A DNA stretch of 13,076 nt, taken from the NCBI GenBank assembly GCA_946628805.1, contig CAMOXB010000074.1, forward strand, positions 1 to 13,076. The letters are read 5' to 3'. The stretch is from an uncultured Pseudomonadota bacterium (GTDB taxonomy: Bacteria; Pseudomonadota; Alphaproteobacteria; Rs-D84). Positions 1 through 6,786 of this stretch are shown in pieces (within the stretch, counting starts at the first letter, position 1; every line of letters begins with the position of its first letter). The translations under genes and the position numbers were made by a program. The notes below the pieces were generated by a model that did not search any database, was not told where the DNA came from, and saw only the letters and a program-made list of their open reading frames with translations.

Positions 1-39
1 AAAAACATATGGGATACGGCAAAAAAACTAAAGAAATAA
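1..39 (+). CDS. 3' end of an upstream gene, probably another VirB6/TrbL-like T4SS protein (partial)
   Basis: Reading in frame from base 1 gives KNIWDTAKKLKK and then a TAA stop at 37-39. The rest of the gene lies left of the window. The tail resembles the C-terminal segment KTLWDNTKNL of the 425-aa VirB6-like protein encoded at 2672-3949: the K, W, D, K and L positions match and both end in lysines. The gene stops 4 nt before the next start, so it is in the same operon. Membership of the VirB6 family is inferred from only 12 residues and from context. The existence of a gene end here is more certain than its identity. Confidence 0.55.
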   Translation, partial: KNIWDTAKKLKK

Positions 40-43
40 AACA

Positions 44-1216
44 ATGCAGGAATTGGCTAACTCTTTAATAGATAACAGTATTCAATGTTGGGCATGTCCT
101 GTGTTTGACAATCTGTTTGCCATAATTTCAAACACAGCCGCCGCGGCGTATCAACACCTTTGCCTTTTCAGTGTTGTTATATTTTGTGTATTGTTAACTT
201 TCTATGTATTAAATGCGGTTTGGCAAAACATAAAAAACGGCGCAACCGATTCATTGTTTGAAAAAGTATTACAACCATTAATTATAAAATCATTGGTTGC
301 GCTATCGATATTATCAATGGGATTAATTGTTCCACGATTTATTTCAATGATAACATTTGAACCGGTCGCAATAATGACATTGCAGTATGCACGTGCAATG
401 TTGCCGTCTGATTATGTAATACCTGCATACCAAAATGCAATCAATCTGGGAACCAGTGGATTTTTCAATCCGGCATTACGTGATACGATAATCCAGATTC
501 TGGAAACGTCTGTCGCAAATTTCCAGGTATATATAAAAATTGGAATTGCGATTATTGACGAAGCCTTTACCGTTAAAGCCATGATTGGAATTGGTTCGTT
601 AATAAAACATATTATCGTATGTGTTATCGGTATGTATTTAACATATTATTTTGTAAAATGGTTCATCAAATACACATTTTGTTTTATGGATGTAATTGTT
701 GCAATGGCAATGTTTGCATTCTTTTTCCCGCTTTCAATCGTATTCTTTATATTCAAAGGCGCAAAAGATGTCCCTGGATGGATGCAAAACCTTGGTGGTG
801 ATTTGGGTGCTGGTCAAATTAAACGATTAATAAATGCAATCGTATCCGTGGCATCAACAATTTTAACATACACAATAATGATGTTAATTATTCGTGGGTT
901 TCTTGATGCAAACGGAATTGATGTTAACAGCATTCAAAATACATCGGAATCATTGTTTGATTTTGATTTGGAAAATTCCAGTGCAATGCAAATTACTTTT
1001 GCAGGTTCAATCGTGTTGGTGTATGTCGTGAATTATATCGCCGACGAAACAAAAAATATTACCAGCAAAATATTATCAATATTCAATGTAAAACAAGAAG
1101 ATAAAATTTCAACCGAAATGGGCGAAAACGTATTTCAATTAACAAAAACTGTTGCAGACCAAACCAAAAAATTGGCACAAACAATTATTAACCCAGAAAG
1201 CGCAGAAAAGAAATGA
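44..1216 (+). CDS. VirB6/TrbL-like type IV secretion system inner-membrane protein (first complete copy)
   Basis: This 390-aa polytopic membrane protein has hydrophobic segments near residues 38-60, 75-98, 175-203, 210-237, 262-287 and 313-332. A hydrophilic, probably cytoplasmic, C-terminal tail of about 55 residues follows. The hydrophobic pattern, with a long central loop followed by a VKWFIKYTF segment and paired helices, matches VirB6/TrbL superfamily proteins. These form the inner-membrane part of the T4SS channel. The segment aligns by eye with VKCIFKYAF of the third protein, and GSIVLVYVVNYIAD aligns with GSLVLYLAD, so the genes are paralogues. The short N-terminus carries a CWAC motif at residues 15-18 and no cleavable signal. 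The start follows the upstream stop by 4 nt with only a weak purine-rich ribosome site (AAAG), so coupled translation is likely. The family call is from topology and context, because VirB6 sequence conservation is low. Confidence 0.72.
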   Translation: MQELANSLIDNSIQCWACPVFDNLFAIISNTAAAAYQHLCLFSVVIFCVLLTFYVLNAVWQNIKNGATDSLFEKVLQPLIIKSLVALSILSMGLIVPRFISMITFEPVAIMTLQYARAMLPSDYVIPAYQNAINLGTSGFFNPALRDTIIQILETSVANFQVYIKIGIAIIDEAFTVKAMIGIGSLIKHIIVCVIGMYLTYYFVKWFIKYTFCFMDVIVAMAMFAFFFPLSIVFFIFKGAKDVPGWMQNLGGDLGAGQIKRLINAIVSVASTILTYTIMMLIIRGFLDANGIDVNSIQNTSESLFDFDLENSSAMQITFAGSIVLVYVVNYIADETKNITSKILSIFNVKQEDKISTEMGENVFQLTKTVADQTKKLAQTIINPESAEKK

Positions 1217-2670
1217 TAAAAAAATGGCTTATTGAACAGGGCATAAAATTTTTAATGGGCGCAATTGCGTTGGGTGTTGGTATTTGGTATCTCAGCAATT
1301 CTATCGGTGGTGCATCCCTTTCATATACCAGTGTTGATTTATTCATGCAACAAATCGGCGCATCAAACGGTGATATGGCATCTGTTAATGGGTGTTTTCT
1401 GTGCGTATATTTGGGCGAATTGTTTGCGGTCCTTGGGCGCGCAACAGAAATGTTCTGGATTGGAATTGTTCATAGTCTTTGGATTTTAATGGCAATCGGA
1501 TTTGGCATATTCATAATATTCCATACTGTTAAATTTATTCGCGACCAAACAACTGCAAAAGAAATCCAAGAAATATCAGACAGTGAACCAAAACTAGATT
1601 TTGGTAAATGGTTTGAGAAAGTATGGAAAACAGGTATGCGGATTATGATTGCCGGCGCATTAATTGGAGCATTGAATTGGTCGGGGACAACCGCATTAAA
1701 AACAATCACAAATATAACCGTAACGCCTGTGTTATACATCGGCGCAAATCTTTCCGCGGTCGCGACAGGTGTTATCAGTGGCGCATCATGTGAAATTGTT
1801 GATTCACAAGGCACAGCCGAAGACATATTCAAACCAGTATTACGTCCATTTATGTGCACAATTGGCAATTTGAATACTGTTATGTTAGCGGGTGCCGGTG
1901 GTGGTTTTGCATTGATGAATTACGCATGGCTGGATTTAAATGACAAAGTTGGTGGCACCTTTACATGGCTGGCAGGGTTAACATTGGTAATAATGTTTTT
2001 GGTTATTGGATTTAATTTATTATTCCAGATATTAAACGTGTTCTTTAAGTTAATATTTATAATAATATTTATGCCACTTTTGATTGCTGCAACCGCATTT
2101 GAACAAGTATGGTCATTGGCAAAAACTGGTCTTAACAGCGCGATTGATAAACTATTAATCACATCTGCGATTGATATATTAAAAATCAGTTTAAAAATAA
2201 CAATTATTTACGCGATTGTATTTTTCGCCGCAGATAATTTTTACCCCGGACCCGAAGATGGTTTTACCAGCATATTACCACCGTTGCTTTCAACAACAGA
2301 TAATAAAAATGTTGATGCAAAAACAATGTCTGTTATGAATGCTTTTTCAACATGCGAACGTGTATCATTGGTTGATGGCGAAATGAATCGTGAAAAATTC
2401 ACATCGTGTTTCAAAACACAAAAGACAATTATTGAACGCGAATATCCTGGGGCATTTGATTTTATGGATGACGGATTTGATTTCTTGTTATTTATGATTG
2501 GTGTATTTATGTTATATTTCTGGATTATATCGCCACAAATTGATAAATTAATTGGATCGGAAAGCAAAGAACCTTTTGATTACGCTGGGTGGGTAAAAGA
2601 TTTTGGTAAAACCGTATATAATGCACCGGTTAATATATACAACAAAGTTCGCGAAAAGATGAAGGATTAA
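1213..2670 (+). CDS. VirB6/TrbL-like type IV secretion system membrane protein (second copy, with large extracytoplasmic loops)
   Basis: This protein has 485 aa and is predicted to be polytopic. Segments lie near residues 10-28, 80-108, 142-157, 170-190, 218-238, 248-296 (two or more helices), 322-341 and 423-442. A CFLC motif sits at residues 61-64, before the second membrane segment. Cys193 and Cys215 bracket one inter-helix loop; Cys381 and Cys399 lie in a large loop between the last two membrane segments. These pairs could form disulfides if the loops are periplasmic. The C-terminal tail (FGKTVYN) resembles the FGK...KTLWDN tail of the third protein. The start codon overlaps the previous stop as ATGA, which is typical translational coupling. 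The likely role is a VirB6-class component of the T4SS inner-membrane channel. The number of helices and the topology are estimated by eye. Confidence 0.72.
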   Translation: MIKKWLIEQGIKFLMGAIALGVGIWYLSNSIGGASLSYTSVDLFMQQIGASNGDMASVNGCFLCVYLGELFAVLGRATEMFWIGIVHSLWILMAIGFGIFIIFHTVKFIRDQTTAKEIQEISDSEPKLDFGKWFEKVWKTGMRIMIAGALIGALNWSGTTALKTITNITVTPVLYIGANLSAVATGVISGASCEIVDSQGTAEDIFKPVLRPFMCTIGNLNTVMLAGAGGGFALMNYAWLDLNDKVGGTFTWLAGLTLVIMFLVIGFNLLFQILNVFFKLIFIIIFMPLLIAATAFEQVWSLAKTGLNSAIDKLLITSAIDILKISLKITIIYAIVFFAADNFYPGPEDGFTSILPPLLSTTDNKNVDAKTMSVMNAFSTCERVSLVDGEMNREKFTSCFKTQKTIIEREYPGAFDFMDDGFDFLLFMIGVFMLYFWIISPQIDKLIGSESKEPFDYAGWVKDFGKTVYNAPVNIYNKVREKMKD

Positions 2671-2671
2671 T

Positions 2672-3949
2672 ATGCAAAGAATCTTAAAATCTTTATTAAT
2701 TGGTATTTTTTGCATAACAACAATTGTTGGTGCGTCTTTTGCAGCCGGCAATGTTCCATATGGTGATGTTGGTGAATATGGAAATTGGATAACCAATGAT
2801 AATATGGAAAAATACAACAAAAATATATCTGGCGATTTAGAAAATTTCCAACAAACCTTTCAAACAAATTTACATTCTACAAACTTTGTCCCAATCGAAG
2901 TAAAAATTGGATTGGTATTTATGAAGGCACTTTCATCGATTGATTATGTATTACAGATATCATTTGTTCGTTTCACAATATATTTTCTTTTTCTGATGTA
3001 TGCATTTTGGATTGGATTAGAAGCATATCGTATGATACGTGAATCAACCGATTATAAACAGGTCTTGTATGATATATTCGTCAAAGGAATAATTATCGCC
3101 GCATGGGTTATCGTATTAAATTATGGTCCGGCAAAATTGTTTACTATTATCGTCAGCCCGATTATGTCGCTGGGTGTTCATTTATCAGATTTTATATTAG
3201 GCGCAGTTGCAGAAACATATAATGTTAACATACCAGACACGTGTGCAACAATACACCAATATGTAAATGCGAACGCATCCGGTAAACTGTTAATAGACGC
3301 CGATGCTGCGGCAAATATAATGTGTTTACCGGCGCGATTGTCAGTATATTTTTATCACGCGACCGCAACGGCATTTGAATGGATGATTAATGGATTTGGC
3401 AAAAGTGCAACAATGGTTGCCGTTGGTGCGGTATGTATCGTATTATTTGTAAAATGTATTTTCAAATATGCGTTTATGACATTGGGCGTGGTTTCTGATT
3501 TATTCTTAACATTATTGATGTTGCCGTTTACTGCAATTGCCGAATCAATGCCAACAACAAAAGAATCAAATTATGTTGGAAAATTATTTTCCGCACTGTT
3601 GGGACTTTTCAAGACACAAAAATTATCTGGGATAATATCAAAGTTCGTAAATGTTGCGATATATTTCGTATCATTGGCAATCATAATTGCAATATGCGCG
3701 GCATTATTAACAAATATTATTTCAATAAGTGATACCAATACATATTATGTTGGTTCTGCAATAACGACTATACTGTGCGGTTCGCTGGTATTATATCTGG
3801 CTGACAAAGCTGATGAATTAGCCAAGAAATTGGGTGGCAGCATTGATAATTCATTTGGCAAACAATTACAAGGTGATGCAAAAACACTTTGGGATAACAC
3901 GAAAAATTTGGCTGGGAAATTAGCCAGCGCATTGATAAAGAAAAAATAA
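2672..3949 (+). CDS. VirB6/TrbL-like type IV secretion system protein with N-terminal signal sequence (third copy)
   Basis: This 425-aa protein begins with a Sec-type signal sequence (positively charged start, hydrophobic stretch, cleavage plausible after ASFA near residue 24). A roughly 65-residue soluble stretch follows, then membrane segments near 98-117, 137-150, 157-180, 245-262, 268-290, 322-350 and 358-376. Cys191 and Cys218 flank a loop, spaced much like Cys193 and Cys215 of the preceding protein. The C-terminus (LADKADELAKKLGG, then FGK and KTLWDN) is hydrophilic and probably cytoplasmic. A good ribosome site, AAGGA, lies at 2662-2666 inside the end of the previous gene, 5 nt before the start. 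This is the last gene of the operon here. Its stop abuts the stop of the convergent helicase gene with no spacer. The VirB6-like call rests on topology, paralogy with its neighbours and tandem organisation. Confidence 0.7.
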   Translation: MQRILKSLLIGIFCITTIVGASFAAGNVPYGDVGEYGNWITNDNMEKYNKNISGDLENFQQTFQTNLHSTNFVPIEVKIGLVFMKALSSIDYVLQISFVRFTIYFLFLMYAFWIGLEAYRMIRESTDYKQVLYDIFVKGIIIAAWVIVLNYGPAKLFTIIVSPIMSLGVHLSDFILGAVAETYNVNIPDTCATIHQYVNANASGKLLIDADAAANIMCLPARLSVYFYHATATAFEWMINGFGKSATMVAVGAVCIVLFVKCIFKYAFMTLGVVSDLFLTLLMLPFTAIAESMPTTKESNYVGKLFSALLGLFKTQKLSGIISKFVNVAIYFVSLAIIIAICAALLTNIISISDTNTYYVGSAITTILCGSLVLYLADKADELAKKLGGSIDNSFGKQLQGDAKTLWDNTKNLAGKLASALIKKK

Positions 3950-6019
3950 TTAAATAAATTTCACAAAATCACGTGCAACGTTTTTAATTCCACGTGTTTT
4001 GAAAGCCACAGTTAATGTTTTATCATTTTCGGCAATTACAACGCCACTTCCCATTTCATTGTGCATTACCATTTTACCAACGACCGATTCACTTTTGAAC
4101 TTTGGTTTTATTTGTGTTGTCGGGTTTTTATCTTGCATACGATTACCGTTAACACAAACATATCGTTTATCAATTTCATTTATAAAACGTGACGGTAATT
4201 GATATACACGTTGACCAAAAACAGTTCGCACCATTGCATTTGTGATTATTGCACGTGTGCGTGCACGCGTAATCGCAACATACGCCAAACGTCTTTCTTC
4301 TTCGATATCTGCATCAGATTTATTTTCATTTGGGAAAATTCCTTCTTCCCATGCGGGCAAAAATACCGTATCAAATTCCAATCCCTTGGCGGCATGTATT
4401 GTCATTATTGAAACCAGATTTTTATCATCTAATTCATTATCGTTATCATCTGTCATCATTAATGCCGCATGTTCCAAAAATTCTGGAATCGTATCATATT
4501 TTGCAACAACGCTGTTTATCAATTCGCGAATATGTTCCAATCTTTCATTGGCATCAACATCTTTTGATTCGCGCCACATTCTAAGGTATCCGCTTTGTTC
4601 TAATAATTGTTGCACTGCGTCCTTTGGTGCCATTGATTGCCAATCAAAATCAAACGCAGATAAAAATTCATCGGCTGCAATTTGTTGTTTTGATGTCAAT
4701 TTAGTAATCTTTAACGCATCAATCAGGCTTTTCCCAGTTGCCCGCAATTTTGCAATCGCGCCATCACCAAATCCGCGACGCGGTTTTGAAATAATTCTTT
4801 CAAAAGATATATCATCAAACGGATAAACCAACAATCGCGTATATGCAATCGCATCACGTATTTCGGCACGGTCATAGAATTTTGTTGCGCCAACCAATCG
4901 ATATGGAATACCACGCGATGTAAATTCTTCTTCGAATGTTCGTGATAAAGACCCCGCACGAATTAATAATGCAAACAGCGAATAATTATCATGTGCATTA
5001 CGAATAATTGTGTCTGAGACAAATCGGGCTTCGTCCCAATCAGACGGCAAAGTCATAACATACACTGGTTCGCCATTTGATTCGGTATTTGATGCGCGTA
5101 AATCCTTGCCTAGGCGTCCCATATTGTTTTTAATCAATGAATTTGCCGCACCCAGGATATTTGGCGTGCTGCGATAATTTATTTCAAGGCGAATTATCTT
5201 TGTCCCTGGATAGGTCTTTTCAAATTCCAGAATATTTCGAATTTCGGCACCACGCCACGAATAAATCGATTGATCGTCATCACCAACACAGCAAATATTT
5301 GGATTTTCCCGATTACGTGTCAACATTTTCAATAAATTCATCTGGGCGGCATTTGTGTCCTGGAATTCATCAACCAGAATATATTTAAATTGATTTTGAT
5401 ATTTACTTAAAATTTCTGGATTTTGTTCAAAAAGTTTCAAAACAAACAAAATAATATCACCAAAATCAACCGCACCCATATTTGACAATTCGTTATTATA
5501 TGCGTTTAATATTTTATGTGCGATTGGTGATAATTCCAATTTTTCAAAATCTGTAATGCCTTTATCTTTGATATTTGAAATACGTTCCACCCAATCAGAC
5601 GGGCTGTATTCTTTGACATCTAGCCCCAGATTATTTATAACCCGTTTTAACAGTGCACGCTGGTCATCATCACCATAAATAATAAAATCACGACGCAGAC
5701 CCGCCGCCATATAATTCGCGCGCAATATACGCAGACACATTGAATGAAACGTTCCCATCCATAAATCACCACAAAGATGTGCAATTTCACCATATTGTGC
5801 AACACGAAATCGCATTTCATTTGCAGCCTTGTTCGTAAATGTCAAAGCCAAAATTTGCCATGGATATGCCGCCCCCGTATATAAAATATGCGCGACACGC
5901 GACGTTAAAACGCGTGTTTTACCGGTTCCCGCACCCGATAGCACCAACAACGGCCCATCTAATGTTGTGACAGCCATTTTTTGCGCATCGTTCAAATCAG
6001 ACATATAATCCATAGGCAT
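3950..6019 (-). CDS. uvrD: UvrD/PcrA-type superfamily 1 DNA helicase
   Basis: This 689-aa ATP-dependent 3'-5' DNA helicase would act in nucleotide excision and mismatch repair and in clearing recombination or transcription intermediates. All SF1A motifs are visible: Walker A GAGTGKT (29-35), Ia LTFTNKAANEM (59-69), Ib GTFHS (89-93), II VDEFQD (216-221), III GDDDQSIYSWRGA (246-258), IV NYRS (281-284), V TIHAAKGLEFD (540-550) and VI AYVAITRAR (579-587). Residues 645-689 look like the Tudor-like C-terminal domain of PcrA/UvrD that contacts RNA polymerase. Length is slightly below the family's usual 700-750 aa. Methionines 1, 3 and 6 are all possible starts. The first is preferred because a GGA lies 11 nt upstream, although the predicted transcript may begin only about 10 nt before it. 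UvrD and PcrA cannot be separated on sequence by eye. Confidence 0.95.
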   Translation of the reverse strand: MPMDYMSDLNDAQKMAVTTLDGPLLVLSGAGTGKTRVLTSRVAHILYTGAAYPWQILALTFTNKAANEMRFRVAQYGEIAHLCGDLWMGTFHSMCLRILRANYMAAGLRRDFIIYGDDDQRALLKRVINNLGLDVKEYSPSDWVERISNIKDKGITDFEKLELSPIAHKILNAYNNELSNMGAVDFGDIILFVLKLFEQNPEILSKYQNQFKYILVDEFQDTNAAQMNLLKMLTRNRENPNICCVGDDDQSIYSWRGAEIRNILEFEKTYPGTKIIRLEINYRSTPNILGAANSLIKNNMGRLGKDLRASNTESNGEPVYVMTLPSDWDEARFVSDTIIRNAHDNYSLFALLIRAGSLSRTFEEEFTSRGIPYRLVGATKFYDRAEIRDAIAYTRLLVYPFDDISFERIISKPRRGFGDGAIAKLRATGKSLIDALKITKLTSKQQIAADEFLSAFDFDWQSMAPKDAVQQLLEQSGYLRMWRESKDVDANERLEHIRELINSVVAKYDTIPEFLEHAALMMTDDNDNELDDKNLVSIMTIHAAKGLEFDTVFLPAWEEGIFPNENKSDADIEEERRLAYVAITRARTRAIITNAMVRTVFGQRVYQLPSRFINEIDKRYVCVNGNRMQDKNPTTQIKPKFKSESVVGKMVMHNEMGSGVVIAENDKTLTVAFKTRGIKNVARDFVKFI

Positions 6020-6035
6020 TTTTTTAATTTTCCAT

Positions 6036-6064
6036 ATTGTAATTTATAAAAGTTTTCTATACAA
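6036..6064 (-). promoter_or_regulatory. predicted uvrD promoter (sigma70 type)
   Basis: On the minus strand a -35 element TTGTAT (6064-6059) and a -10 element TACAAT (6041-6036) are separated by exactly 17 bp. Transcription would start near 6029, leaving a leader of only about 10 nt before the helicase start at 6019. The site overlaps the dnaQ promoter almost completely, because the -10 of each lies on the -35 of the other. The assignment is from consensus matching only. Confidence 0.5.
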
Positions 6065-6065
6065 T
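6037..6065 (+). promoter_or_regulatory. predicted dnaQ promoter (sigma70 type)
   Basis: The -35 element TTGTAA (6037-6042) and the -10 element TACAAT (6060-6065) are separated by 17 bp. Transcription would start near 6072, giving a roughly 20-nt leader that contains the ribosome site at 6083-6089. The elements are the two arms of an inverted repeat, ATTGTA/TACAAT, that also supplies the opposite promoter. Confidence 0.5.
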
Positions 6066-6091
6066 CATTTTGTTAAAAAAATGGAAAGGTT

Positions 6092-6772
6092 ATGGGACGA
6101 ATAATTTGCTTTGATATTGAAACGACAGGATTTGAATATATGCGTGGTGATCGCTGTATTGAAATCGGCGCGGTTGAATTGATTGACGGCAAATTAACCG
6201 ATAAAACATTTCATGAATACATCAATCCCGAAGGCAAAATAATCCCACCTGAAACATATATGGTTCACAAAATCTCAAATGCGTTTTTGGAAGACAAACC
6301 AAAAATGGCAGAGGTTGCACCAAAATTCCTGGAATTTATCGGGGATTCACAAATTGTTGCACACAATGGACTTGATTTTGACTTTCCATTTATAAACTAT
6401 GAATTGGAAAAATTGCATTTAAAGCCTATTCCGCGTTCGCAAATGCTGGATTCTATCGTTATCGCACGAAATCGTGTTTATGGGCCTAAATCTTACACGC
6501 TGGACGCGTTGGCAAAATGGTTTGGTGTTTCATTGACCGCACGTGCTGACGCGCATGGTGCGTTAATTGACGCGGAAATTTTGGCACATGTTTATACAGA
6601 ATTGGAAAACACCGCCCCGGCAATCGATATAAATGAATTAATTCACGAACAACACGACGCGTTCTTGAAAACCCCAAAGATTGGAAACGATTTTCCACAT
6701 CGTAATTTCGAAATTCCGGCTGATGAATTGGAAATTCATAATCAATTTATGGATAAATTATTAAATTCGTAA
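6092..6772 (+). CDS. dnaQ: DnaQ-like 3'-5' exonuclease, probable DNA polymerase III epsilon subunit
   Basis: This 226-aa DEDDh exonuclease probably proofreads for the replicative polymerase. Exo I is FDIETTG with metal-binding Asp8 and Glu10. Exo II is HNGLDFDFPF, with Asp97 aligned to the family aspartate when one extra residue is allowed in the loop. Exo III is HGALIDAE, with His155 and Asp160. INPEGKIIPPE followed by VHKIS fits epsilon subunits. Residues 165-226 form a C-terminal extension of the kind that binds the polymerase alpha subunit. The length is near the usual 230-245 aa. A purine-rich ribosome site, GGAAAGG, lies at 6083-6089, and the ATG at 6081 is closed by a stop, so 6092 is the start. 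It diverges from uvrD and converges on the next gene with a 14-bp gap and no visible terminator. A stand-alone repair exonuclease remains possible. Confidence 0.85.
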   Translation: MGRIICFDIETTGFEYMRGDRCIEIGAVELIDGKLTDKTFHEYINPEGKIIPPETYMVHKISNAFLEDKPKMAEVAPKFLEFIGDSQIVAHNGLDFDFPFINYELEKLHLKPIPRSQMLDSIVIARNRVYGPKSYTLDALAKWFGVSLTARADAHGALIDAEILAHVYTELENTAPAIDINELIHEQHDAFLKTPKIGNDFPHRNFEIPADELEIHNQFMDKLLNS

Positions 6773-6786
6773 AAACAGTTTCGGCC

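Noticed and set aside
1470..1868. 132-codon open frame antisense to the second VirB6-like gene
   Set aside because: It lies inside a well-supported membrane-protein gene, with no recognisable domain or ribosome site.
4242..4826. 194-codon open frame antisense to the helicase gene
   Set aside because: It lies wholly opposite conserved helicase domain sequence, has a serine-rich low-complexity translation and no ribosome site; it is a shadow of the real gene.
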